Of a stretch of DNA of 64,000 bases, positions 45,039-54,467 are shown one piece after another. The stretch is from NCBI RefSeq assembly GCF_030295915.1, contig NZ_AP027361.1:3348001-3412000 (forward strand), read 5' to 3'. Source of the DNA: Thalassotalea sediminis. GTDB taxonomy: Bacteria > Pseudomonadota > Gammaproteobacteria > Enterobacterales > Alteromonadaceae. A program made the position numbers and the translations under genes. Position 1 is the first letter of the stretch; every line of letters begins with the position of its first letter. Below the pieces are notes generated by a model. That model had not been told where the DNA came from. It searched no databases and saw only the letters and a list, made by a program, of their open reading frames with translations.

Positions 45039-45625
45039 AACGCATAGCTTACACCCAGGTTAAGACCATTCATGTCTAAATCGCCAGCATTATGAAATTG
45101 GTAACCTGCGTTTAATCCCATCCCGTTATCCCATCTATATTCCCAACCGATCTCAGCAAATAACCCCGTACCATCTTCATCAATCGTCTTTTTACGTTTA
45201 AAATCAAATTGATAATCATAAAACTCTACACCAAGTTTACCGTAAAAAGTATTATGTTTTGATACTTGTAAATCACCGCGCACTGCGACAATGACCGAGC
45301 CATAATCAAAGTCGTCAGCAATAATTTCAAAGTCATCACTATCATCTGAATAACATTCATATACATCGTTATTATTTTTTTGGCATTCCCAGTCATCTAC
45401 ATCTTCTGCACCGACAATACCAACCTCTGCAGAAAAGTAGTCTGATACTTTATAATTATAATAAAGGTAAGAGAAGCCAACACCTTCACCATCGGTATCT
45501 TTTCCTTTGTGTTCAAGCCCACCGCCACCAAACTGTATACCAACAGTGTGTTGTTTTTCATGCTCAGCTAGCGCAGAAGTGCTAATTATTGCTAACATAG
45601 CTAATGAGAGAAGTGATTGTTTCAT
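45035..45625 (-). CDS. Outer-membrane beta-barrel protein
   Basis: The 196-residue product has a signal peptide (about 1-20, STSALA) and eight-strand-type alternation typical of small OmpA-like barrels, ending LNLGVSYAF with a terminal phenylalanine. A loop at about 80-100 is strikingly acidic (DSDDFEIIADDFD) and holds two cysteines. Function is unknown. It is monocistronic, and its 3' end overlaps the TRIC gene by four bases. Confidence 0.75.
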   Translation of the reverse strand: MKQSLLSLAMLAIISTSALAEHEKQHTVGIQFGGGGLEHKGKDTDGEGVGFSYLYYNYKVSDYFSAEVGIVGAEDVDDWECQKNNNDVYECYSDDSDDFEIIADDFDYGSVIVAVRGDLQVSKHNTFYGKLGVEFYDYQFDFKRKKTIDEDGTGLFAEIGWEYRWDNGMGLNAGYQFHNAGDLDMNGLNLGVSYAF

Positions 45626-45756
45626 GTTGTTTTCCTGTTCATTAAACGATGGAAAACATTATGATGTGAGTACGAAAATAACGCTGTTGAACAAGTGTAG
45701 TAAAGGTGTCAGCTTTTGTAAAAAATCGCATTAAAGTGTAAAAGCATTGAATGCAT

Positions 45757-46080
45757 TTACACTTCGATGCCCCAGCCATCGTTATAGCCTTCAAACTTAG
45801 CCGCAATTTGCTCAAATTGTGCTTCTTGAGCAACAATTGCATCGTAGTCAGGCACCATAACGACTGTACATTCAAGATCCCAAACATTAGGTGTTTCGTC
45901 TGGCAATACCTTGACTAACATGTCTGGCGCTTGTTCTTGAAGGTAAGCTGCCATCGCTTGCGCTTGCGTTTGTTTTTCAAACAAATGAAAAAAGACGACG
46001 TGGTGCCTTTTATTAAGTTCAACGCCTGCAGCCTGCATTTCGGCCAATACTTGACCGGTATCGTCATTAGGAAATGTCAT
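45757..46080 (-). CDS. RraB-domain protein (second, divergent copy)
   Basis: The 107-residue product begins FPNDDTGQVLAEMQAAGVEL, contains HVVFFHLFEKQTQAQAMAAY and ends KFEGYNDGWGIEV. NDDTG-VL-M and the terminal YNDGWG are features of the RraB/DUF695-type fold. It differs clearly from the close RraB homologue at 25935 and may bind another partner. It is a lone gene. Confidence 0.72.
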   Translation of the reverse strand: MTFPNDDTGQVLAEMQAAGVELNKRHHVVFFHLFEKQTQAQAMAAYLQEQAPDMLVKVLPDETPNVWDLECTVVMVPDYDAIVAQEAQFEQIAAKFEGYNDGWGIEV

Positions 46081-46189
46081 AGATAATATTTTCTGTAAAC
46101 AAGTAAGATTAACATCACCAGTAAGTCGATAAACTTACTGTTACATGCAAGTTAACCTAGTATACCTTGGTAATAATCGTGCGCTAGTG

Positions 46190-46627
46190 TTAGTTATCAC
46201 TTTTAATCAGTTGACACAAATTTTGCTGACAAACAGCAACCATTCCACTTTCTGCATCTGTACATTGCTTAATGTCTGTGAAGTGTTCAACTTTAACTAA
46301 TTGCGCTGCACCAATAGTATTTATTGCAACAGCACAAGTTCTATTTGCAACGTTAATTTCAGAAACAACACACTGCTTATCATTGACACATGTCAAATTA
46401 TTTTTAATAACCGGAACGCTTAAAGTCGTGCTGATAGTGTTAGGCTGAATATTGTCAGTCAGCACTGTCTGTATACGTTTTTCGCTAGATAGACCCTGCT
46501 GCTCAATGTAGTCACGATGCTTTAGTTCGTTATCTTTTAGTAAGTAACCAATAGCCAGTATCAGCATTAAAAAACCAACAATAACGCCTGCAGTAATGAT
46601 TATCCATTTCAACATAATCTGCGCCAT
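46190..46627 (-). CDS. Membrane-anchored periplasmic protein, unknown
   Basis: The 145-residue product has one N-terminal helix (about 6-28) and a periplasmic domain with six cysteines in CxxxxxC-like pairs (TCVNDKQCVV, RTCAV, QCTDAES, VCQQNLC), which suggests disulfide bonds. Its ATG overlaps the stop of the DUF4136 lipoprotein gene (TAATG). I recognise no family. The operon context suggests an envelope role. Confidence 0.65.
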   Translation of the reverse strand: MAQIMLKWIIITAGVIVGFLMLILAIGYLLKDNELKHRDYIEQQGLSSEKRIQTVLTDNIQPNTISTTLSVPVIKNNLTCVNDKQCVVSEINVANRTCAVAINTIGAAQLVKVEHFTDIKQCTDAESGMVAVCQQNLCQLIKSDN

Positions 46628-47166
46628 TACCGTGGAATTGTACCAACCAATGTAGTAACCGCTCGCTCGACTTTTTCATGAACGTCAATACTATGATCAT
46701 GATCGTTAATTTTCAGCCGACTCATGCCTCGCCACATGGTACGATTGCTGTTTACATCAATCAAATCAAGAATTAACGTACCAGGTAATGCAGCACTAAA
46801 ATAAGGTTGATCTTGCGGGTGCTTTACCGGTAAACAAGGACGACAAAATTTAACACCACGATTATATAAGTTAAGCTCTGATTGCAGGTTTACAATATGA
46901 TAAGTAACAATGATATCAGCACTATCAGGTGCTTTAAAAGTCCACCCTTGCCTATCGAACACCTTCTCTATTGCAATTTCTATACTATTTCTCGTCGTGT
47001 CCGACATATTTTGATATTCAGTAAAGTCAGAATTTCGATTATATAAACTATAACTAGATAAGCCTGAAAAATTAAAATTATGTGCATGTTTTGCTTGATA
47101 TAGGGGCTTACCGCTGCAGCCTGCTAGCAATAACAACAAGAGTACCCAAACTAGCTTCTGATTCAT
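46627..47166 (-). CDS. DUF4136-type lipoprotein
   Basis: The 179-residue product has a lipoprotein signal with lipobox LAGC (C about 17-18 from the ATG at 47166) and a domain like DUF4136: a SYSLYN strand, then RNSIEIAIEKVFDRQGW, ADIIVTYHI and the later GTLILDLIDVNSNRTMWRG. DUF4136 lipoproteins are common envelope proteins of unknown function. It is coupled to the cysteine-rich membrane protein downstream. Confidence 0.78.
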   Translation of the reverse strand: MNQKLVWVLLLLLLAGCSGKPLYQAKHAHNFNFSGLSSYSLYNRNSDFTEYQNMSDTTRNSIEIAIEKVFDRQGWTFKAPDSADIIVTYHIVNLQSELNLYNRGVKFCRPCLPVKHPQDQPYFSAALPGTLILDLIDVNSNRTMWRGMSRLKINDHDHSIDVHEKVERAVTTLVGTIPR

Positions 47167-47229
47167 CACCGAACACACTTAAAAACTTTATTACAGAGTA
47201 AAGCGCTATGCGCAAAGATCAAGTAAATA

Positions 47230-47481
47230 TTATCTAAGTTTTATGTTGGGAGCTGTATCTATTTCACCGTCACTGCTTATCGTTGTTATTTTATCGTCAA
47301 GTAGCATGACTGCGACACTGTTTGAAGATGAATGCCGAATAAAAGCTAATTCATAGCCATATTTAACTAAGCTACTGGCTGAAAACTTTTGAGCGATGCT
47401 CAACCGAGCCCATAATCCCTCTTGGACACTATCAAAATGCCTGCGTTCAATAAGTGGATCCCTAGGTAGGCTGTCTTCCAT
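47230..47481 (-). CDS. Hypothetical protein (83 aa)
   Basis: The product starts MEDSLPRDPLIERRHFDSV and contains ARLSIAQKFSASSLVKYGYELAFIRH in its key part KYGYELAFIRH. It has no signal peptide or helix long enough to span the membrane. I use the ATG at 47481, since upstream codons give an unlikely hydrophobic prefix. No family was recognised, and it may be a minor accessory gene of the lipoprotein group. Confidence 0.55.
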   Translation of the reverse strand: MEDSLPRDPLIERRHFDSVQEGLWARLSIAQKFSASSLVKYGYELAFIRHSSSNSVAVMLLDDKITTISSDGEIDTAPNIKLR

Positions 47482-47633
47482 GGCGACTCTCAGTATTAAG
47501 ATACAGTTACGGTGAATACAATTGACAAGCAGATAACATTCCAACTAAATTAAAAACTTTAATATCAGTAAGTTAGCCCCCTTCACAAACAAACTAACTC
47601 GCTACCTGTAAAAATTACTGACAACTCAGTAAT

Positions 47634-47660
47634 AAAAAAGCCGGTACAACCGGCTTTTTT
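47634..47660. terminator. Bidirectional terminator of tyrS
   Basis: AAAAAAGCCGG and CCGGCTTTTTT pair around TACAA directly after the tyrS stop, with runs of A and U on either side. Confidence 0.88.
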
Positions 47661-47663
47661 ATA

Positions 47664-48863
47664 TTAACTTATTGTAATCTTTGCAAACTTCCGCTTTCCT
47701 ACTTGATAAACAGCAGTCGTCCCCGTTGTCACTTGCAACTTATTATCTGCCACTTTCTCTCCGTCTATTTTAACTGCGCCTTGTTTTATCATACGCATAG
47801 CTTCAGAGGTACTTGCAACTAAGGCTGCGTCTTTTAATAAATTTGCAATTGCTATCTGCCCATTCTCTGCAGAGATTGTTTTTTCTGGTATATCGTCTGG
47901 CATCGCACCTTTTTGAAAGCGGTTAATAAACTCCTGATGTGCGGTTTCAGCGGCCGCTTCATCATGAAAGCGTGCTATAAGCTCTTTCGCTAACGCAATT
48001 TTGATATCTCTAGGGTTAGCGCCATTGGCGATCTGCTGCTTATATTCTTCAATAACTGCTAAAGATTTAAAACTCAGTAACTGATAATAACGCCACATCA
48101 AATCATCAGAAATAGACATTACTTTACCAAACATTTCTGTTGGTGAGTCCGTAATACCAATGTAGTTATTCAGCGATTTAGACATTTTTTGTACGCCGTC
48201 TAACCCTTCTAATAATGGCATCATAAGCACCGTTTGCGGACGTTGTGACTCAGACTTCTGTAACTCTCTACCCATCAATAAATTAAATTTTTGATCGGTA
48301 CCACCTAATTCCACATCGGCTTCTAATGCAACAGAATCCCACCCTTGGACGAGTGGATACATAAATTCATGAATTGCAATAGATTGGCCATTAGCGTAAC
48401 GCTTTTTAAAATCGTCACGTTCCATCATACGAGCAACAGTTTGTCGAGAGGCAAGTTTCAACATGCCAGCAGCGCCCAATGTATTCATCCATGTAGAGTT
48501 AAATTCGACACGCGTTTTCTCAGGATCTAGAATTTTAAATACTTGTTCTTTATACGTTTCAGCATTGGCAAGGACGTCTGCTTCCGTTAGTGGCTTACGC
48601 GTAACATTTTTACCCGTAGGATCGCCAATCATGCCCGTAAAGTCACCGATTAGAAAAATTACTTCGTGCCCCAACTCTTGAAACTGACGTAATTTATTAA
48701 TTAAAACTGTATGCCCTAAATGTAGATCTGGTGCCGTTGGATCAAACCCAGCTTTAATTTTTAGTGGTTTGCCTGTTTTTAACTTTTCAAGCAACTCTTC
48801 TTCAAGCAAGATTTCTTCGGCGCCGCGTTTCAATTCTGCAAACGCTTGGCTGACATCTAACAT
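47664..48863 (-). CDS. tyrS: Tyrosyl-tRNA synthetase
   Basis: This class I enzyme charges tRNA-Tyr. The 399-residue product has the HIGH motif as HLGHT ([13 protein letters not shown]), the block [17 protein letters not shown], the KMSKS motif exactly and a C-terminal S4 RNA-binding domain (about 335-399). Sequence style and length match the TyrRS form in marine gammaproteobacteria that is distinct from E. coli TyrS. It is monocistronic. Confidence 0.96.
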   Translation of the reverse strand: MLDVSQAFAELKRGAEEILLEEELLEKLKTGKPLKIKAGFDPTAPDLHLGHTVLINKLRQFQELGHEVIFLIGDFTGMIGDPTGKNVTRKPLTEADVLANAETYKEQVFKILDPEKTRVEFNSTWMNTLGAAGMLKLASRQTVARMMERDDFKKRYANGQSIAIHEFMYPLVQGWDSVALEADVELGGTDQKFNLLMGRELQKSESQRPQTVLMMPLLEGLDGVQKMSKSLNNYIGITDSPTEMFGKVMSISDDLMWRYYQLLSFKSLAVIEEYKQQIANGANPRDIKIALAKELIARFHDEAAAETAHQEFINRFQKGAMPDDIPEKTISAENGQIAIANLLKDAALVASTSEAMRMIKQGAVKIDGEKVADNKLQVTTGTTAVYQVGKRKFAKITIS

Positions 48864-49023
48864 GGTTTGGCTCCAATTTGGTGATTAGCAAATAATAAAT
48901 AGGGGCAGAATTCTACTGTAAATAATGCGGAAGTTAAAACCCTATGATTGTTTATCCGCATAATATTTTGTTATAGTAATTGATGGATGATGTAGTTAAA
49001 CCAGTAGTCAGGGCCGTATCCGT

Positions 49024-50391
49024 TTGAAAAATATAAAGAACTTTTATCTCTCGTTACCAAAACAGCATAAGTTAATTCTTTCTGCTGCAAGCTTTTTGCT
49101 ACTATTTACCTTGCTTTTACCTGCTGAAAAGGCGACTGCGAGCCGTCAAACCGAACATTCTTCGCTTAAAGTTGGCGAACGTTATCAATTAGCTCTACCG
49201 CCAGAAGCTCCTGAAGAAGCTTTATCTGCACATCAACAATCCTTAGAGGTTGAGACTAAATCAGCCGCCCAACACATAACCGCTGACATTAATTGGCATA
49301 GCGCGAAAGTAAAATCTGGTGATTCGCTTGCAAAGATACTAAAGCGATTTGGACATAATGCTCAAGTTACACATAAAGTAAGTCATGCCAAAGGTGAATT
49401 CGGCAAATTACTAAGAAAGTTAAATGTTGGCGATCAATTACAGTTAGGTGAAAATGAAAACGGTGAGTTAATCGCACTAGAATATCCACTGTCGAAAACA
49501 GAAACCTTATTTATTACTAAAACTGACCAGGGTTTTGAAGCAAGTAAAGAAACTAAGTCAGTCGACACCATTGAATTTACCGCTCACGGTGTGATCAAAT
49601 CAAACTTTTGGACAGCAGGTGTCAATGCAGGATTAGACGATGCACAAATCATTAACTTAGCGAATATTTTTGGTTGGGATATAGATTTTGCGCTTGATAT
49701 TAGAGAAAGCGATAGCTTTCATGTTGTCTATGAAAAGCGTTATGTTGAAGGTGAATATATTGGTACAGGAAAAATCTTAGCGGCAGAATTTATAAACCAA
49801 GGTGATACATTCCAAGCAATTAGATATAAAGATGGGCGTTATTATACACCCGACGGTAAAAGTATGCGTAAAGCGTTCTTAAGAGCCCCTGTATCGTTCA
49901 AATATATTAGTTCTAATTTCAAACCAAGACGTTTTCATCCAATACAAAAACGTTGGAAAGCACATAGAGGCACAGATTATCGAGCAAACACTGGCACTCC
50001 TGTAGTAGCTTCTGGTGACGGTAAAGTTACTCATTCGACCTATAATAAGTACAATGGTAATTACGTTTTTATCCAGCACGGAAACGGTATTGTCACTAAA
50101 TATCTGCACTTTTCTAAAAGAGCAGTGAAAAAAGGACAACGTGTAAAACAAGGTCAAGTGATTGGTTATGTTGGCTCTACAGGTATGTCACAAGCACCGC
50201 ATTTACATTATGAGTTTTTATTAAATGGTATCCATCGCAACCCTAGAACGGTAAAACTGCCTGATGCGCAGCCGATTGCGAAAAAACATGCGAATGAATT
50301 TGCACTAATCGCAAAGCAACGTTTAGCAGAACTCACTGATTCTAAGTTAGCCTTAAATAGCACGTCATCACAAAGCAACAGAGCGCCCTAA
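49024..50391 (+). CDS. M23 peptidoglycan DD-endopeptidase, MepM-like
   Basis: The 455-residue envelope enzyme likely cleaves peptide cross-links in peptidoglycan. It has an N-terminal anchor (about 18-34), an OapA/LysM-like region with VKSGDSLAKILKRFG, and the M23 domain (about 290-420) with zinc motifs HRGTDYRA and HLHYEF and the catalytic HGNGIVTKYLH. The start is a TTG at 49024 because it alone gives a proper anchor; AGGG lies about 11 bases before it. It diverges from tyrS, as in several gammaproteobacteria. Confidence 0.9.
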   Translation: MKNIKNFYLSLPKQHKLILSAASFLLLFTLLLPAEKATASRQTEHSSLKVGERYQLALPPEAPEEALSAHQQSLEVETKSAAQHITADINWHSAKVKSGDSLAKILKRFGHNAQVTHKVSHAKGEFGKLLRKLNVGDQLQLGENENGELIALEYPLSKTETLFITKTDQGFEASKETKSVDTIEFTAHGVIKSNFWTAGVNAGLDDAQIINLANIFGWDIDFALDIRESDSFHVVYEKRYVEGEYIGTGKILAAEFINQGDTFQAIRYKDGRYYTPDGKSMRKAFLRAPVSFKYISSNFKPRRFHPIQKRWKAHRGTDYRANTGTPVVASGDGKVTHSTYNKYNGNYVFIQHGNGIVTKYLHFSKRAVKKGQRVKQGQVIGYVGSTGMSQAPHLHYEFLLNGIHRNPRTVKLPDAQPIAKKHANEFALIAKQRLAELTDSKLALNSTSSQSNRAP

Positions 50392-50408
50392 TCATTAGGT
50401 ATATTTAT

Positions 50409-50448
50409 TACTGGCATTATCTCAACTTAAGTGCAGGTGATGCCAGTA
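50409..50448. repeat. Hairpin downstream of the M23 gene
   Basis: TACTGGCAT (50409-50417) pairs perfectly with ATGCCAGTA (50440-50448) around a 22-base loop, 18 bases past the stop. It lacks a U-run, so it may stabilise the mRNA 3' end or be a weak terminator. Confidence 0.5.
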
Positions 50449-50966
50449 TGACATTAGTAGGACAACGTACTAGATTTGCTCCAGTTTTCAATAATATTTC
50501 ATTTAACGCTATAACGGCAGATGTCTAGAAGCTCATTACCGTTTTCAAAACATATCACTTATTTAACTATCATCAGTGTAAAATTGGTTAATTAGGTGAA
50601 CAAATCCCCGAAAGTCTTCGTATATTTATACATGACCAAAAAATGATAAAAGCACAGTTATAAGATTAAAAAACAATAACTTAATTAAGTTAACGGAAAT
50701 AATATTCATTCATCAGACTCGAATATTCAAGCACTCTAAGCATATACTTTTATTTGGCTAATTTATGCTTATGACAAAAAAATCTATAATCAGATACTCG
50801 ATGGGGCGCGGCCTTCACGTTAAGCAATACTTGGAATTGAATTTATACTGAAACTGAGTATAGACCTACCTTATTTTCTCCATATAATAAATATCCCACT
50901 GTAGAAAAAACACGCGCACACAGTTCACAAATTGAACTATTGTCATTTAAAAGCGTCTAACGGTTG
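50449..50966. other. Long AT-rich gap with no recognised gene
   Basis: Part of a 606-bp gap. I find no credible coding frame with a ribosome-binding site on either strand, no tRNA-like cloverleaf and no operator of the nag type. A GC-richer patch at about 50800-50815 stands out from the AT-rich background. It may be the long leader or control region of the small gene that follows. Confidence 0.4.
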
Positions 50967-50983
50967 TGCTGTATTAAACAGCA
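50967..50983 (+). promoter_or_regulatory. Leader hairpin before the small gene
   Basis: TGCTGT and ACAGCA pair around ATTAA, ending three bases before the TGAGGAGGA ribosome-binding site of the 63-residue gene. Such a structure may influence translation or protect the 5' end. Confidence 0.5.
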
Positions 50984-50997
50984 TTTGAGGAGGAAAT

Positions 50998-51189
50998 ATG
51001 GAGTTTAATGATATTCACATCGGCATGAAATGCGGCAGTAAAAAAGGGAGTGGTACTGTTACATGGATTGATGGCTCTACTCGTACTATTTATATTGCAA
51101 ATACGGAAGACAACAATAGTTTTGAAGTAAATTTCGACGAATTGATCGAAGATCCTCAAGCGCACAATAGGGAAGATACCTACTATTGA
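50998..51189 (+). CDS. Small acidic protein (63 aa), unknown
   Basis: The product MEFNDIHIGMKCGSKKGSGT continues with WIDGSTRTIYIANTEDNNSF and an acidic tail. Glycines and alternating hydrophobics suggest a small SH3-like or KOW-like beta barrel. There is no signal peptide. Coding support comes from a near-perfect GAGGAGG ribosome-binding site seven bases before the ATG, a leader hairpin and a dedicated terminator, all consistent with strong expression. No family was recognised. Confidence 0.75.
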   Translation: MEFNDIHIGMKCGSKKGSGTVTWIDGSTRTIYIANTEDNNSFEVNFDELIEDPQAHNREDTYY

Positions 51190-51217
51190 TTTGTGAGCGC
51201 ACATTAAACAGAATTTT

Positions 51218-51243
51218 AAAACCTCCTATTAGGAGGTTTTTTT
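51218..51243 (+). terminator. Terminator of the 63-aa gene
   Basis: AACCTCC pairs with GGAGGTT around a short loop (TATTA), followed by seven U residues, 29 bases past the stop. Confidence 0.85.
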
Positions 51244-51331
51244 ATGCTTATCAAAAGATCTTATAGTCTATTGATAAGCACAAAGGACACCATATACAAC
51301 AAAATTTTAGTTGCTCTCGTCTCGCTGTCAA

Positions 51332-52885
51332 TCAACGTTCTTGTTCTTTAGCTTGCTTTACCATAGCCCTTACATCGGCAAGTAATGCTTTTGCATCGTA
51401 AACAATACCGTCTTTAATGGTGTAATTTACACCACCTTTACGCGTTGGTTTATTATCATCACTTAACTGGAAGTGCCCAGTACCGTATAACACCTTAAAG
51501 TTACGCAACGGATTTTCTGCAACTATAACCATATCTGCTTTTTTACCTACACGTAAAGAGCCAATATCGTTAGCTAACCCTAGCGCCTCAGCGCCATTAA
51601 TAGTCGCAGACTGAATAACTTCTAACGCATTAAAACCTGCTTCTCGTAGTAGCTCAAGTTCACGTATATAACCAAAACCATAAATTTTAAAGATATAACC
51701 AGCGTCAGATCCTGTTGTTACACGGCCACCATGGTTTTTATAATCATTAATGAATGCCATCCATTGTTGATAATTTTTCTTCCAGGCGATTTCATCATCA
51801 GTTGTCCAATCAAACCAGTATGAGCCATGGGCATATTTGTTTGGCTGAAAAAATTTCCATAGTGTTGGTAAGGTATAATCTTTATGCCAGTCAGCATTCA
51901 TTTCGCGCATTAAATCTCTACTGGCTTCATAAATGGTCATTGTCGGATTGATGGTAAAGTCAAGCTTGATTAATTCGTCACGTACCTGTTGCCACTTTTC
52001 AGAACCAGGTTTTGCCGCTTGTTGCCATAGCAATCCAGCTTCACCAAAGCGATTTTGTTCGTCATTATAATTGTATTCAGGTGAGTAATGTTGAATACGT
52101 TGATGTTCAAATAATGCCTCAGGTAAGCCATACCAATGTTCCATGGTAGTAAGACCTAGACGTGCAGAATCAATCACATTCATATTCGTCACTTCTAGCT
52201 GCGCATGATGCATCATCGAACCTAATGACTGCTTTTTCGCTTCAGTTAATGCGGCTTCCATAATAGCAGGTGGCGCACCGAAAAATTTAATGCCTTTGGC
52301 ACCTCTTTTTGCAATATATTTAACCCATTTTCTCGCTTGTTCAGGCGTCGTTATCGCTTGCTTTTGTTCCATGCCAAAACCTACATAAGGAATAATACGA
52401 GGCGCAGCTATTTCATTTTTTTCGCTTCGCTTTACATGGTCCATTACCCAATCAACACCATTAAAACTACCCGGTTCTCTTACTGTGGTGATGCCATGAG
52501 CTAACCAAAGCTTAAATACATATTCGGCAGGTATGTTATCCGCACTACCACCAATGTGGCCATGCATATCAATAAAGCCTGGTAAAATGTACTGGCCAGA
52601 GACGTCTATCTCAATATCCCCTTTACGCGCTTTTGGGCGGCCACCCGCTTTAATTGGCACACCTGGATTACCAACACTAACCATGCTGATAATGCGATCA
52701 TTCTCAATTACAATGTCCATGGGCCCTCTTGCAGGTGCCCCTTCGCCATTAACCACAATACCACCACGTAGTATTAAACGTTCATAAGGTCCTTGACCCG
52801 TTGCTCTTTCAGGTGCTTTTTTACCTGGCCCCGCTACAGCGACTGCGCAAAAAAAGGTAAACAATAGCATTGTGAATTTTTTCAT
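51332..52885 (-). CDS. Secreted amidohydrolase-family protein
   Basis: The 517-residue product has a signal peptide (about 1-18, AVAGP) and an imidazolonepropionase-like amidohydrolase domain: the metal motif LPGFIDMHGHIGG, MHHAQLE, GLTTMEHWYG, TTGSDAGY and the C-terminal SLRVGKKADMVIVAENPL. The conserved HxH, two histidines and aspartate are visible; the usual carboxylated lysine could not be fixed with certainty. Substrate unknown; many such secreted enzymes act on dipeptides. It is monocistronic. Confidence 0.82.
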   Translation of the reverse strand: MKKFTMLLFTFFCAVAVAGPGKKAPERATGQGPYERLILRGGIVVNGEGAPARGPMDIVIENDRIISMVSVGNPGVPIKAGGRPKARKGDIEIDVSGQYILPGFIDMHGHIGGSADNIPAEYVFKLWLAHGITTVREPGSFNGVDWVMDHVKRSEKNEIAAPRIIPYVGFGMEQKQAITTPEQARKWVKYIAKRGAKGIKFFGAPPAIMEAALTEAKKQSLGSMMHHAQLEVTNMNVIDSARLGLTTMEHWYGLPEALFEHQRIQHYSPEYNYNDEQNRFGEAGLLWQQAAKPGSEKWQQVRDELIKLDFTINPTMTIYEASRDLMREMNADWHKDYTLPTLWKFFQPNKYAHGSYWFDWTTDDEIAWKKNYQQWMAFINDYKNHGGRVTTGSDAGYIFKIYGFGYIRELELLREAGFNALEVIQSATINGAEALGLANDIGSLRVGKKADMVIVAENPLRNFKVLYGTGHFQLSDDNKPTRKGGVNYTIKDGIVYDAKALLADVRAMVKQAKEQER

Positions 52886-53101
52886 TCTTATTCTCTTTAC
52901 AATAGTTATTTAATTGACGGATAAATCGCTAAATAGAGCCTACCACATTATGGTTAACATGTTCTTAAATTAAGATGACTAAAGGGTTAGCCGCGATAAA
53001 CGTCATTCATATTCACACGATATTCCGCGCAATATATTCACTAGACTTTACGTAAAGACGCCGTTAGATTAGCGCTATTATTGACAAGAAACAGAATACT
53101 A

Positions 53102-53506
53102 ATGACTAACAAATATTTTCAACATACATTCAAACCAAGATTTAGCGATACAGACGCCCTTGGTCACATCAACAATACTATGGTGCCCGTTTGGTTTGAA
53201 GGTGCCAGAGATGATATTTTTAAGTGGTTTACACCTGATTTAGACTTGACAAAATGGCGTTTAATCCTTGCCAAAATAGACGTCACCTTTCATGGCCAAA
53301 TGTATTACGAGTACGATATGGAAGTAAAAACCTGTATTGGCCGTATTGGTGGTTCATCATTTGATGTCTTTCAAGAACTTTGGCAACAAGGTGAACTTAA
53401 AGCATCTGGCACAGCGGTAATGGTTCACTTTAACTATGAAACACAAAAAACTGAGAAAATTCCAACAGATATCGTTGGAAAAATGACAGAATATTTAAAG
53501 AACTAA
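53102..53506 (+). CDS. Acyl-CoA thioesterase, hot-dog fold
   Basis: The 134-residue product shows the 4-hydroxybenzoyl-CoA thioesterase pattern FSDTDALGHINNTMVPVWFEGARDDIF, with the key aspartate in FSDTDALGHINN. Length fits a single hot-dog domain of the FcbC/YbgC type. It hydrolyses acyl-CoA; chain length is unknown. The ATG at 53102 is used because the conserved domain starts right after it. It is a single gene 148 bp upstream of ssb. Confidence 0.85.
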   Translation: MTNKYFQHTFKPRFSDTDALGHINNTMVPVWFEGARDDIFKWFTPDLDLTKWRLILAKIDVTFHGQMYYEYDMEVKTCIGRIGGSSFDVFQELWQQGELKASGTAVMVHFNYETQKTEKIPTDIVGKMTEYLKN

Positions 53507-53654
53507 AATTGGATCTATCGCATTGCAAACAGCAGTGTTAGAATGGATCCCTTTTCTGTTAAACTGAATAAAACAACAATAAAACACAGCGTTTTGATTG
53601 TTTTATTATCAACAACTTACAGCGTTGTTAGAATTATTAAAGTGAGAGAGTTAC

Positions 53655-54302
53655 ATGGCCAGTCGTGGGATTAATAAAGTCATTATTGTTGGCAACTTAG
53701 GACAAGATCCTGAAGTGCGTTTTATGCCAAATGGTAGTGCTGTTGCAAACTTTACCGTTGCAACATCAGAAACATGGAAAGACAAGCAAACTGGTGAACA
53801 GAAAGAAAAGACTGAGTGGCACCGTATCGTTATTTATCAACGTTTAGCTGAAATTGCTGGTGAATACCTGAAAAAAGGTTCAAAAGTATACTTAGAAGGT
53901 CGATTGCAAACGCGTAAATGGCAGAACCAACAAGGACAAGATCAATACACGACTGAAATTGTTGCCAATGAAATGCAAATGTTAGATTCACGAGGTCAGG
54001 GGCAAGGAGGATTTCAATCTTCAGCGCCTCAGCAAGGTGGATACCAACAACAAGCAGCACCTCAGCAACAAGCCGCATATCAGCAACCTGCTCAGCAACA
54101 AAATTACCAGCAGCCTGCTCAACAACCTGCGCAACAGCAAAGTTACCAACAGCCTGCACAAAGTTCGCCTCAAGGTGGTACACAATCAGGTTATCAGCAA
54201 CAACCAGCGCAACAAGGTGGCTTTCAACAACAAAATCAATCAAACGCTAAGGTAAACCCACAAGAGCCAACAATTGATTTTGATGACGATATTCCGTTCT
54301 AG
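53655..54302 (+). CDS. ssb: Single-stranded DNA-binding protein
   Basis: SSB coats single-stranded DNA during replication and repair. The 215-residue product has the OB-fold (about 1-110) with [43 protein letters not shown] in their key parts, a long glutamine-rich linker (about 118-195) and the partner-binding tip DFDDDIPF. The linker is longer than in E. coli SSB. I saw no SOS box in the 148 bp upstream. uvrA, which neighbours ssb in E. coli, is 9 kb away here. Confidence 0.97.
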   Translation: MASRGINKVIIVGNLGQDPEVRFMPNGSAVANFTVATSETWKDKQTGEQKEKTEWHRIVIYQRLAEIAGEYLKKGSKVYLEGRLQTRKWQNQQGQDQYTTEIVANEMQMLDSRGQGQGGFQSSAPQQGGYQQQAAPQQQAAYQQPAQQQNYQQPAQQPAQQQSYQQPAQSSPQGGTQSGYQQQPAQQGGFQQQNQSNAKVNPQEPTIDFDDDIPF

Positions 54303-54331
54303 TCTTCCAACCTTTACAGTGTAAAATTTAT

Positions 54332-54359
54332 AAATGGAGCCAAAAGGCTCCATTTTTTT
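54332..54359 (+). terminator. Terminator of ssb
   Basis: AAATGGAGCC pairs with GGCTCCATTT around AAAA and is followed by seven U residues. Confidence 0.92.
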
Positions 54360-54467
54360 GTTCCGACGAAAAGTTTGTTTTAGATCTAATTTTCATTCTG
54401 CTGAATATGATAATTTGTTCTATTGTTAATAAATCGCTCATGATTTTCATAGGATTAGGATAAATTT

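Noticed and set aside
53830..54255. Reading frames overlapping ssb on both strands
   Set aside because: They arise from the CAA/CAG-rich linker read in other frames and have no start signals or family resemblance.
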